DNA of 64,000 nucleotides from assembly GCA_027532825.1 (NCBI GenBank), contig JAPZTL010000002.1, positions 310,001 to 374,000 of the forward strand, given 5' to 3'. A model generated the notes under the pieces. That model was given only the letters and a program-made list of their open reading frames with translations, was not told the DNA's origin and did not search any database. Both the position numbers and the translations under genes were made by a program. The DNA comes from Silanimonas sp021297925 (lineage in GTDB: Bacteria; Pseudomonadota; Gammaproteobacteria; Xanthomonadales; Xanthomonadaceae). Within the stretch, counting starts at the first letter, position 1. The number at the start of each line of letters is the position of its first letter. Positions 39,327 through 47,244 of the stretch are shown here, in pieces.

Positions 39327-40688
39327 TCACGCCACCAGCCCAAAGAGATCGTGCTCGTCGGCACCCATGATGGTGATGTCGACTAACTGGCCGGGCTTCA
39401 GCTTGTGCGCCGCACCATCTTGGATCTGCACGGTGCCGTCGATCTCGGGCGCGTCGCCCTTCGAGCGGCCGATCGCGAGATCGCCGTCGATGGCGTCGAT
39501 GAGGACCTGCTGCACCGTACCGACCTTGCGCTCGAGCTTCTCGGCGCTGATCTGCGCCTGCAGCTCCATGAAGCGCGCGAGGCGCTCCTGCTTCACATCC
39601 TCCGGCACCGCGTCCGGCAGGTCGTTGGCCTTGGCGCCGGTCACCGGCGAATACGGGAACGCACCGACGCGGTCGAGTTCGGCGGCGTCGATGAAGTCCA
39701 GCAGCTGTTCGAAGTCCTCGTCCGTTTCGCCCGGGAATCCAACGATGAACGTGCTGCGGATGGTCAGCTCCGGGCAGATCTCACGCCAGCGCAGAATACG
39801 CTCGAGCTGCTTCTCGGCCGCGGCCGGGCGCTTCATCAGCTTCAAGATGCGCGGGCTGGCGTGCTGCAGCGGCACGTCGAGGTAGGGAAGGATCTTCCCT
39901 TCGGCCATCAGCGGGATCACGTCGTCGACGTGCGGGTACGGGTAGACGTAATGCAGGCGCGTCCACAACCCGAGTTCGCCGAGCCCCCGGGCGAGATCGG
40001 TCATGCGCGTCTGGTATTCGCGGTCGCGCCAGGTCTTCGGCGCGTACTTCACGTCGACGCCGTAGGCGCTGGTGTCCTGCGAGATGACCAGCAGCTCCTT
40101 GACGCCACCCATCGCGAGCTTCTCGGCTTCACGCAGCACCTCGTCCACCGGCCGCGACACGAGGTCGCCGCGCATCGAGGGGATGATGCAGAAGCTGCAG
40201 CGGTGGTTGCAGCCTTCGGAGATCTTCAAGTAGGCGTAGTGCTTGGGCGTGAGCTTCAGGCCGACACCCTCGATCATGCCGTCATCCTTCTTGCGCTTGC
40301 GCGGGGCCGGCAGCAGGTCGGTGAAGGGGTCGTGCTTGGGCGGCAGCGCGGCGTGCACGGCGCTCATCACGCTGGTGTAGTCCTGCGGGCCGCTGATCGA
40401 GAGCACGCCCGGGTGTGCCGCGCGGATCTCCTCCGGGCGCTTGCCGAGGCAGCCAGTGACGATGACCTTGCCGTTCTCGGCGATGGCCTCGCCGATGGCG
40501 TCCAGAGACTCGTTGACGGCCGACTCGATGAAGCCGCAGGTGTTCACCACCACCACGTCGGCCTTGTCGTAGCTGCCGACGATATCGTAGCCCTCGACCT
40601 TCAGCTGGGTGAGGATGCGTTCGGAATCGACGAGGGCCTTCGGGCAGCCGAGGCTGACGAAACCGACTTTGGGGTTCTTGGCGGACAT
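39327..40688 (-). CDS. rimO: Ribosomal protein S12 methylthiotransferase RimO
   Basis: Radical SAM enzyme that adds a methylthio group to an aspartate of ribosomal protein S12. 453 aa: N-terminal MTTase domain with cluster ligands Cys15, Cys51 and Cys80; radical SAM motif CNHRCSFC (Cys160, Cys164, Cys167); C-terminal TRAM domain (DGAAHKLKPGQLVDITIMGADEHDLFG). RimO rather than MiaB by the SLGCPKALVDSER and ISEGCNHRCSFCIIPSMRG patterns. Start at 40688; a TATACT on the minus strand at 40744-40739 is a possible -10. Confidence 0.96.
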   Translation of the reverse strand: MSAKNPKVGFVSLGCPKALVDSERILTQLKVEGYDIVGSYDKADVVVVNTCGFIESAVNESLDAIGEAIAENGKVIVTGCLGKRPEEIRAAHPGVLSISGPQDYTSVMSAVHAALPPKHDPFTDLLPAPRKRKKDDGMIEGVGLKLTPKHYAYLKISEGCNHRCSFCIIPSMRGDLVSRPVDEVLREAEKLAMGGVKELLVISQDTSAYGVDVKYAPKTWRDREYQTRMTDLARGLGELGLWTRLHYVYPYPHVDDVIPLMAEGKILPYLDVPLQHASPRILKLMKRPAAAEKQLERILRWREICPELTIRSTFIVGFPGETDEDFEQLLDFIDAAELDRVGAFPYSPVTGAKANDLPDAVPEDVKQERLARFMELQAQISAEKLERKVGTVQQVLIDAIDGDLAIGRSKGDAPEIDGTVQIQDGAAHKLKPGQLVDITIMGADEHDLFGLVA

Positions 40689-40780
40689 GGCGGGGCGCCG
40701 GCGACGATGCCGGTTGCGCGGGCTGGGGACGGGGGACAAGTATACCGGGCACCCCGCACTGACCCTGAGGACGCGTTCAC

Positions 40781-41452
40781 ATGGGCCATCCCGTTTCGCT
40801 GTCGACGCCCACCGGGCGCATCACCGCTTGGCGCGCCGACCCGCCCATCCCGCCCCATGGGGCGATCGTGGTGGTGCAGGAGATCTTTGGGGTCAATGCG
40901 CACATCCGCCACGTGGTCGATCGCTTCGCCGCGCACGGCTGGGTGGCCATCGCCCCGGCGGTCTTCGACCACATCGAGCCGCACATCGAACTCGCCTATG
41001 ACGAGGCAGGCGTCGCGCGTGGCCGCGACCTCGCCGCACAGGTCGGCTTCGACCGCGCCATCGGCGACATCGATGCAGCGGCGCGTGAGGTCGAGAACGT
41101 GACCGACAGCGGCAAGGCCGGGGTGGTCGGCTACTGCTGGGGCGGCACCGCGGCCTTCCTCGCCAACTGCCGGCTGGGCCTGCCCGCCGTCAGCTACTAC
41201 GGCGGGCGCACCGTGCCCTTCCTCGGCCACGAGCATCCGAAAGCCCCCCTGCTGATGCACTTCGGCGAGACCGACCCCCTGATCCCGCCGGACCACGTGG
41301 CCCTGCACCGCGAACACCTGCCGCAGGCCCACATCGAGGTCTGGCCGGCCGGCCACGGCTTCAACTGCGAGCAGCGCGCCGACTACGACGAGCCCTCGGC
41401 GCAAGCCGCGCTGCAACGCACCCTCGCCTTCTTCAGCCGGACGCTGCGATGA
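40781..41452 (+). CDS. Dienelactone hydrolase family protein
   Basis: Alpha/beta hydrolase with a cysteine nucleophile: Cys119 in GYCWGG, Asp165 (FGETDPLIP) and His192 (GHGFNC), plus Glu34 in QEIFGVN, as in dienelactone hydrolase. 223 aa. The true substrate is unknown; no aromatic-degradation genes are nearby, so a general carboxyesterase is more likely. Overlaps the HIT gene by four bases; divergent from rimO. Confidence 0.92.
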   Translation: MGHPVSLSTPTGRITAWRADPPIPPHGAIVVVQEIFGVNAHIRHVVDRFAAHGWVAIAPAVFDHIEPHIELAYDEAGVARGRDLAAQVGFDRAIGDIDAAAREVENVTDSGKAGVVGYCWGGTAAFLANCRLGLPAVSYYGGRTVPFLGHEHPKAPLLMHFGETDPLIPPDHVALHREHLPQAHIEVWPAGHGFNCEQRADYDEPSAQAALQRTLAFFSRTLR

Positions 41453-41886
41453 GCTTCGTCCTTGATCCCCGCCTGGAGGCGGATTCCGTCTTCATCGCCG
41501 ACGGTCCGCTCTCTCAACTCCGACTCATGGACGACGCCCGCTTCCCATGGCTCGTGCTGGTGCCGCGCGTGCCGGGCGCGACGGAGTGGATCGACCTCGA
41601 CGGGGCCTCGCAGCGCCTGCTGCTGGCGGAGGTGAACCAGGCCGGCGCCCTGCTCCGCCAGCTCTTCGCGCCGATCGACAAGCTCAACATCGGAGCACTC
41701 GGCAACATCGTCCGCCAGCTGCACGTGCATGTCGTTGGGCGTCGCGAGGGCGATGCCGCGTGGCCGGGGCCGGTGTGGGGCGCCGGGGCGCGGCGTTCCT
41801 ACGGCGGTGACGCACTAGATGTCGCATCGGCCTTGGCCCGGGCGCTGGACGCCCTGCCCCCGAGAGCCCTCCCCCACGCCCGCTGA
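41449..41886 (+). CDS. HIT family protein
   Basis: Histidine-triad nucleotide-binding fold, 145 aa. The triad region reads NIVRQLHVHVVGR: His92 and His94 are present, while the first triad position is Gln90. His94 would be the catalytic one. Likely a nucleotidyl hydrolase or transferase with an unknown substrate. Overlaps the dienelactone hydrolase gene (ATGA), so the two are probably made together. Confidence 0.9.
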   Translation: MSFVLDPRLEADSVFIADGPLSQLRLMDDARFPWLVLVPRVPGATEWIDLDGASQRLLLAEVNQAGALLRQLFAPIDKLNIGALGNIVRQLHVHVVGRREGDAAWPGPVWGAGARRSYGGDALDVASALARALDALPPRALPHAR

Positions 41887-41899
41887 GGACCGCCCCCCT

Positions 41900-43690
41900 A
41901 TGGACGACAACGCCCCCACCCTGCCGCGACGCGAGAAGAGCGTCATCGTCCTGCTCGCCCTCCTACAGGGCTTGCTGCTGTACCTCGTCGAGTATGCCGA
42001 CGAGCAGGGCTGGCCGATCCTGTCGGACCTGTCCGGGCAAGTGCCCTGGTACACGCTGGTGCTCATCGTGCCGAGCGTGATGCAGCTTTCGCTGCAGCGC
42101 CTCGACGACGCCCGGTTCTGGACCAACACCGCGCTGGTGACGGCATTGTTTGGCGCGACGGCGGCCTGGGCCGCGTGGAGCGTGACCGGCGCGCCGGGCA
42201 CGACAGCGTCCGCCACGCTGGGGCCGTTCGCGGTGTCGATGGCCCTCGTCGCTTTCGTCGCCCTGCCCTACCTGCAGGTCCACCTGGCGCTTGGTCGCTT
42301 CGCCGCGCCCTACGACGATCTGTTCGCCCTGGCCTGGCAGAACGCGCTCACGTTGAAGGTGGTCTGCGTGATGACCGGCGTGGGTTGGCTGTTGCTGACG
42401 CTGTGGCAGCAATTGTTCCAGCTCATCGGCATCGACTTCTTCCGGGAGTTGTTCCATCAGGACCCGTTCGTCTACCTCGCGTCCGGCCTGTTCGCTGGCC
42501 TCGGCGTGCTGGTGGCCCGGACGCAGCACCGGGCAATGCAGGTCGCGCGCAACGTGCTGTTCGCGATCTTCACCGGCTTCCTGCCCCTCGCGGCATTCAT
42601 CGCCGCGATCTTCCTGCTCACCCTGCCCTTCACCGGGCTCGCACCGCTCCGCGCCGCGGCCAGCACGGCGGCCACCCTCTCGATCCTCGTGGCCGCCCTC
42701 GTGCTGCTGCTGAATGCCGTGGTCCAGAACGGCCGGCCGTCGCCCTACCCGCGCCCGCTGCGCTGGCTCGTGGATGCGGCCATGCTCGCCCTTCCGGTCT
42801 TCGCGGCGATCGCCTTGCACGCTGTCATCGTCCGCATCCTCGAGCATGGCTGGACCACGGATCGCTTCTGGGCGCTCGTGGCGGTCGCGGTGCTCTGCGT
42901 CTACGCCGCCGGCTACGCCTGGGCAACCCTCCGCCCCGCCGGCGTCTGGATGGCCCGACTGCCGCGGGTCAATGTCGCCGTCTCCCTGCTGCTGATCGGC
43001 CTGGGGCTGCTCGCGAATTCGCCCGTCCTCGACCCGCATCGGCTCGCGGTCGGCAGCCAGTTCGCGCGCGTCGAAGCCGAAGCCGCCAAGCCGGACGTGG
43101 ACGAGTCGATCCGGGATCGCATCGAGTACCTGCGGTTCGAGAGCGGGCGTCGTGGCGTGGATGCACTGGAGGCCTTGTCACGCGCACCGGGCGCGTCCAC
43201 GGCATTCCTCTCGGTGCTGTCCGAGATCCGCGACCGCCCGGCCCGCTACCCGTGGGAAGCGGGCCCCAAGCCACCGGAATCACCGGCGCAGATCGCGGCG
43301 CGGATCGGCGTCCCCGCCGGACAGCCCCCGCTGCCGGACGCCCTGATCGCCGCGATCGCCCAAGGCCAGGGCGACAGCCTCTCCGCCCCCTGCTCGCGCT
43401 ACGCCAGTGCCTGTCTCGCGAATCGCCTTGATGTCGATGCCGATGGCCGGGACGACGTGCTCCTTTGCCAGGTGCTCGAGGACGATCTCGTGTCGTGCAA
43501 CGTTTTCGTCGAGTCGTCCGGCACGTGGAGCATGCAAGGCACGCTGCATCCATGGGACGTCGTCGACGACGAGCGGCGGGCGATGGTCAAAGCGATCCGC
43601 GAAGGCCGCATCGCGACGGCCAGCCCCCGGTTCCGGGACGTGGTGTTCGGCGGGACGTCGGTGCACAGGGTCGAGCCGACCGGCCGCTAG
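41900..43690 (+). CDS. DUF4153 polytopic membrane protein
   Basis: 596 aa with about eleven hydrophobic segments in the first 385 residues, matching DUF4153 architecture. The C-terminal 200 residues are soluble and contain a DxDxDGxxD calcium-binding-like loop (LDVDADGRDDVLL). Start at 41900, 13 bp after the HIT stop; the frame is open upstream, but only as HIT shadow. Its stop TAG is the last three bases of the CTAG target duplication of the adjacent transposon (43687-43690). Function unknown. Confidence 0.85.
   Translation: MDDNAPTLPRREKSVIVLLALLQGLLLYLVEYADEQGWPILSDLSGQVPWYTLVLIVPSVMQLSLQRLDDARFWTNTALVTALFGATAAWAAWSVTGAPGTTASATLGPFAVSMALVAFVALPYLQVHLALGRFAAPYDDLFALAWQNALTLKVVCVMTGVGWLLLTLWQQLFQLIGIDFFRELFHQDPFVYLASGLFAGLGVLVARTQHRAMQVARNVLFAIFTGFLPLAAFIAAIFLLTLPFTGLAPLRAAASTAATLSILVAALVLLLNAVVQNGRPSPYPRPLRWLVDAAMLALPVFAAIALHAVIVRILEHGWTTDRFWALVAVAVLCVYAAGYAWATLRPAGVWMARLPRVNVAVSLLLIGLGLLANSPVLDPHRLAVGSQFARVEAEAAKPDVDESIRDRIEYLRFESGRRGVDALEALSRAPGASTAFLSVLSEIRDRPARYPWEAGPKPPESPAQIAARIGVPAGQPPLPDALIAAIAQGQGDSLSAPCSRYASACLANRLDVDADGRDDVLLCQVLEDDLVSCNVFVESSGTWSMQGTLHPWDVVDDERRAMVKAIREGRIATASPRFRDVVFGGTSVHRVEPTGR
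43687..43690. repeat. Target-site duplication CTAG, left copy
   Basis: CTAG directly abuts the left inverted repeat; the matching copy is at 48093-48096. CTAG fits the YTAR target of the IS5 group. Confidence 0.85.
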
Positions 43691-43705
43691 GGAAGGTCTT
43701 AACAA
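43691..43705 (+). repeat. Left terminal inverted repeat of the transposon
   Basis: GGAAGGTCTTAACAA, 14/15 matching the right end. The first seven bases are as in IS5 ends (GGAAGGT). Confidence 0.88.
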
Positions 43706-43954
43706 CTCCACCACTTCCGGCGAGGATCTGCAGCCCTTATTGCCTTGATTGATGTCAATGCCATTCATCCTCGGCGCCTGCAGTCTTCCAATTGCGGGGA
43801 CAGAGGCGAATCGGCGTCGGCGGATCAGGATGAAGCTGCGGATTTGTAAGCGCTATCGAAAGGGGGCTTGATCGCTTGGAGGTGCGCCGGAGGGGCTACC
43901 CAAGGCGATCCGACCCTCGCCGATGGACGCGCAACCCTGGAGTCGAGGGCAACC
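43706..43954 (+). other. Non-coding left part of the transposon
   Basis: About 250 bp without a convincing gene between the left inverted repeat and the reductase start. It contains the FNR-like palindrome at 43745-43758 and is richer in A+T than its surroundings, so it probably holds the promoter of the cargo genes. No transposase remnant is recognisable. Confidence 0.5.
43745..43758. promoter_or_regulatory. FNR/ANR-like palindrome upstream of cargo genes
   Basis: TTGAT-TGAT-GTCAA differs at one position from the FNR/CRP-family consensus TTGAT-N4-ATCAA. It lies about 200 bp before the first cargo gene. A single imperfect match; could be chance. Confidence 0.25.
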
Positions 43955-44971
43955 ATGTCGGAAGTCATGATCTACGGCGCAGCGGGATATACCGGCCGGC
44001 TTTGCGCCGAGGAATTCGCAAGAGCCGGACTGCACCCCATCCTGTGCGGGCGCCGGGAGGCGGTACGCGCGGTGGCTGAGCGCCTGGGCCTCAAGTCGGC
44101 CGTTTTCGACCTGAACGACTCGGGCGAGACCGAGCGGCAGCTGAAGGGGGTGCGCCTTCTGCTGAACCTCTCCGGTCAATTTCTCACAACCCAGAAGCTC
44201 CTCATTGAAGCCTGCCTGGCTACAGGCGCCCACTATGTCGACCTTGCGGGTGAGGTGGAGGACACTTCCAACGCGTTTACATTCGACAAGCAGGCGCGCC
44301 GCGCGAATATCATGATCATGCCGGGGGCCGGCTTCAATGTGGCGCCCTCCGATATCGTGGCGGGGCTCGCGAAGAAGAAACTGCCGGACGCGAATGAACT
44401 GGTGATTGCCCTGGCGACCGATGGCGGGGTCTCACGCGGCACCCTCAAGGGAATGCTTTCGCACGTCGATCATCCCGGACATCGACGGGTCGGCGGCGTC
44501 CTGGTCGCGGCTCGTCCTGCCGAAACCGAACTGGAGTTTCAGGTTGCAGGCAGGAGGTTTAGAGCGGTCTACGACCCCTGGCTCGGAGACCTCTTCACCG
44601 CCGGGGTTTCGACCGGCATCGCCAACATCTCGACCTACTCTGTCTTTCCGGGGCTCGCAGTCGCGATGATGAAAGGCCGACTTCTGTGGCTGCGTGATCT
44701 CATCCTGAATCACTTCATGCCACTCCTGCCAGAGGGCTCCTCTGCGCGCCAGCTGCGCGACGGTAGGACCTACGTCGTTGCGATCGCCTCCAACGGGAGG
44801 ACCCAGGAGCGGGTGGCGTTGATAGGGCCTGAAGCCTACCGATTCACCGCACTCTGCCTTCGCGAGATCACGCGCGCCGTGCTGGGGGGGAAGTGGTCTC
44901 CGGGCTTCCAGACCCCGGCCCTTTACGGTCGGGAACTGCTTGAAGGAATGGAGGACGTGAAATGGGACTGA
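43955..44971 (+). CDS. Saccharopine dehydrogenase family NAD(P)-binding reductase (338 aa)
   Basis: Rossmann-fold protein with the dinucleotide motif YGAAGYTGR (residues 7-15), as in the saccharopine-dehydrogenase/trans-acting enoyl reductase group. Further family signs are GVRLLLNLSGQF and ACLATGAHYVDLAGE. The start at 43955 (MSEVMIYGAAG) places the Rossmann strand at the N-terminus; an in-frame ATG at 43868 adds 29 unlikely residues. First cargo gene of the transposon, overlapping the decarboxylase gene by 10 bp. Substrate unknown; reduction of an imine or enoyl group is the family-based guess. Confidence 0.85.
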   Translation: MSEVMIYGAAGYTGRLCAEEFARAGLHPILCGRREAVRAVAERLGLKSAVFDLNDSGETERQLKGVRLLLNLSGQFLTTQKLLIEACLATGAHYVDLAGEVEDTSNAFTFDKQARRANIMIMPGAGFNVAPSDIVAGLAKKKLPDANELVIALATDGGVSRGTLKGMLSHVDHPGHRRVGGVLVAARPAETELEFQVAGRRFRAVYDPWLGDLFTAGVSTGIANISTYSVFPGLAVAMMKGRLLWLRDLILNHFMPLLPEGSSARQLRDGRTYVVAIASNGRTQERVALIGPEAYRFTALCLREITRAVLGGKWSPGFQTPALYGRELLEGMEDVKWD

Positions 44972-46506
44972 GAACGGCCGACGAGACGCCCCGCGGGCGG
45001 AAGGACAATGAGGGGCCCACGCCTCAGGCGGATTGTCTTTGCACCCGCGAGGGTCGCCTCTACATCGACGAGCTCGACACCGTTGAACTGGCGGCGCGGT
45101 TCGGCACGCCGCTGTTTGTGCTGTCCGAGACGCAGCTTCGTCGCAACGTCCGCCGTTTCCGCGCCGCCTTCGCCGCCGAGTGGGAGGGGCCGGTGGACGT
45201 CATGCCGGCGTTCAAGGCCAACACCACCCTAGCCAGCCGTCGAGTCCTCACTGACGAGGGCGCCGGCGCCGACGTGTACTCGCCAGGAGAGCTGGACGGT
45301 GTGTTGAGCACCCCGGTGGACCGCGCCCGCGTCTCGGTCAACGGCGGCGGCAAGAGCCGCGACTACTTGGCCCACTGTGTGCACGAAGGGGTGCGCATTA
45401 CGGTCGAGGATGTCGATGAGATCGAACTCATCCAGGCTGTGGCGGCTGAGCAGAATCGCACGGCGAAGATTCGTCTGCGCGTCAAGCCGACTGTACCCAA
45501 CCTATGGCGACCGACCGACTTCTCACAGCTGACCGTCCCGATCGATCTGGCCATCCAGGTCTACAAGTCCGGCATTCCGCCGGAGTTCCTCGTCGAAATG
45601 GGCCGCCGCGCGATCGCCGCACCGAATATCGATATGGTCGGGCTGCACGTGCACCAGGGTCGCCACCACGCCAGTCTTTGGTTTTGGGAAGGCCTGATGT
45701 CCCGTTTCGGAAAGCTGGCGGGTGAACTGGTCGCCGCCTGGGACGGCTGGCAGCCCCAGGAAATCGATATCGGCGGCGGTTGGCCCAGCCCGCGAGATCC
45801 GCTGAATGAAGAGTTGCCGCGCTCGGAGTTCGTTCTGACCGCCCTCGGCTTTCCGCTGCTTGCGGGCTTACGCGGGCTCGGCGTCCGCCTCTACCACAGG
45901 GCCTTGGCCGGACTTGTACCCGTTCTGTCCTCACACCGGTTCCGCGCCACGCCGCCGTCAATCGAGCAGTATGCGGCCACCTCTGTGCACACCCTTCGGC
46001 GCGAGCTGCAGGCTGCGCGTGTATCGACAGCGGGGGTGCGCCTGCAAATCGAACCCGGCAGATCAATGTATGGAGACGCGGGCATCCATCTGGCGCGGGT
46101 GAAGACCGTCAAGCGGCAGAGCCAGCCCTTTCCGTATGCTTGGGTGCTCACGGACACCACAACCTTCTTTCTCGCGGGCGGGCACTTCGAACGCAGTCGT
46201 TTCAGGCATGTTGTCGCAAACAAGGCCGACCGGCCCGCCACCATGACCGCCGATCTTGTCGGACACTCCTGCTTTGCCGACGAGATCATCCTCGGCGCCC
46301 GGCTTCCGGAGGTCGTACCGGGCGACGTGATCGCGCTTCTGGAGACCGGAGCCTATCAGGAATCGAGCGCGTCAAACTTCAATGCGCTCCCCCGGCCCGC
46401 GACGGTGATGGTGTGCGGCGACCAGGCCGATGTGGTCCGTCGGGCCGAGACCGTGGAGGATGTCTACAGGCGCGATCTGACGCCCTCGCGGATGCATCGG
46501 TTCTAA
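44962..46506 (+). CDS. PLP-dependent fold-III decarboxylase (LysA/ornithine decarboxylase-like, 514 aa)
   Basis: Group IV decarboxylase. PLP lysine is Lys85 in MPAFKAN; His229/His231 in GLHVHQG, the glycine loop IGGGW (270-274), EPGR (364-367), the catalytic Cys437 in GHSCFADE and GAYQESSASNFNALPRP (463-479) are all present. It is about 90 residues longer than LysA, with an extra segment at about 281-345. The acidic residue next to the catalytic Cys (CE in LysA, CD in ODC) is Phe438 here, and the fourth residue after the Cys is Glu rather than Asp, so the substrate is probably neither diaminopimelate nor ornithine (inference). Coupled to the reductase by a 10-bp overlap. Confidence 0.88.
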   Translation: MGLRTADETPRGRKDNEGPTPQADCLCTREGRLYIDELDTVELAARFGTPLFVLSETQLRRNVRRFRAAFAAEWEGPVDVMPAFKANTTLASRRVLTDEGAGADVYSPGELDGVLSTPVDRARVSVNGGGKSRDYLAHCVHEGVRITVEDVDEIELIQAVAAEQNRTAKIRLRVKPTVPNLWRPTDFSQLTVPIDLAIQVYKSGIPPEFLVEMGRRAIAAPNIDMVGLHVHQGRHHASLWFWEGLMSRFGKLAGELVAAWDGWQPQEIDIGGGWPSPRDPLNEELPRSEFVLTALGFPLLAGLRGLGVRLYHRALAGLVPVLSSHRFRATPPSIEQYAATSVHTLRRELQAARVSTAGVRLQIEPGRSMYGDAGIHLARVKTVKRQSQPFPYAWVLTDTTTFFLAGGHFERSRFRHVVANKADRPATMTADLVGHSCFADEIILGARLPEVVPGDVIALLETGAYQESSASNFNALPRPATVMVCGDQADVVRRAETVEDVYRRDLTPSRMHRF

Positions 46507-46544
46507 AGCGCGCACAGCGATCCGGCCGCAATGGAAATCCAACC

Positions 46545-46937
46545 GTGAGCGGCCATGTGGCGAACCTCGTGCTGATTGGGTTGCAACTGGCGACCGCGCT
46601 CGGAATTGTCGTGTTCTGGATCTGGTGGCTTCGTGCTGAGCACGATGAGTCGACGTGGCCACCGGGCTACAGGCGACATGAGCAGGCCTTTGTCTTGCCG
46701 GACGGAATGCTGGCGATCCTGCTGGTCGCCTCATCCTTGGCGAGTCTCGGCAATATGGCGCTGGGTTCCCCCCTGGCCCTGGTCGCCGCGGGCATGATGC
46801 TCTTCCTCGCCCTGTTTGACCTCACCTACTTCACTCAACAGGGGATGTTCGCTGTCGCTCGAGGCGGGGTGGGCAACGCCATTCTGGTCGGCTGGCTTCT
46901 CGTCCTTTCGGTGACCATGATCATGCACCACCTGTGA
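46545..46937 (+). CDS. Small unknown membrane protein (130 aa, GTG start)
   Basis: Not recognised. Four hydrophobic segments (residues about 5-24, 46-63, 66-84, 104-126) and a conserved-looking loop RAEHDESTWPPGYRRHEQ. I place the start at GTG 46545; another GTG at 46557 is equally possible. It follows the decarboxylase by 38 bp in the same cargo unit, so it may be a transporter or membrane partner for the reductase/decarboxylase pair. Confidence 0.65.
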   Translation: MSGHVANLVLIGLQLATALGIVVFWIWWLRAEHDESTWPPGYRRHEQAFVLPDGMLAILLVASSLASLGNMALGSPLALVAAGMMLFLALFDLTYFTQQGMFAVARGGVGNAILVGWLLVLSVTMIMHHL

Positions 46938-47187
46938 TCCTGGCGACCTTCAGGACTGGGGGTGACCCACGACCCCAAGATCATGTTCATGCGAGGCCGA
47001 AGCGGGCGTCATATCGAAACATGATGTCATCTTCTGAAGAAGAGCCCATCATGCCCGCGCTCACCGCGCCGCCCCCGGGGTGAGGCGGCCATCGCCAAGG
47101 GCCGCCCCATCTGGGCCCCCGCCGCCAACGCCATCCTGTCCCTTGCGGGCTGTTTCCCGGTGACTGTCGCGGACGGTGAGGCCATAG
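46938..47187 (+). other. Non-coding stretch between cargo and transposase
   Basis: About 250 bp (307 bp to the transposase ATG) with no recognisable gene. The transposase frame is closed by a TAG at 47185-47187, and none of the other frames here encodes the missing transposase N-terminus. A partial GACCTTC match at 46946-46954 is too short to call an old IS end. Confidence 0.5.
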
Positions 47188-47244
47188 AGAACGGGACCCC
47201 GGCGGAAGTCGCTGCTGGCCCTGATCGAGCCGCATTACCCGAAG

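Noticed and set aside
44962..46506. Biosynthetic LysA (diaminopimelate decarboxylase)
   Set aside because: Length, the extra segment at residues 281-345 and the residue next to the catalytic Cys differ from LysA, and no lysine-pathway gene is nearby.
46938..47244. Missing N-terminus of the transposase in another frame (a simple frameshift)
   Set aside because: None of the three forward frames encodes the expected N-terminal family sequence; the frame is closed by TAG at 47185-47187.
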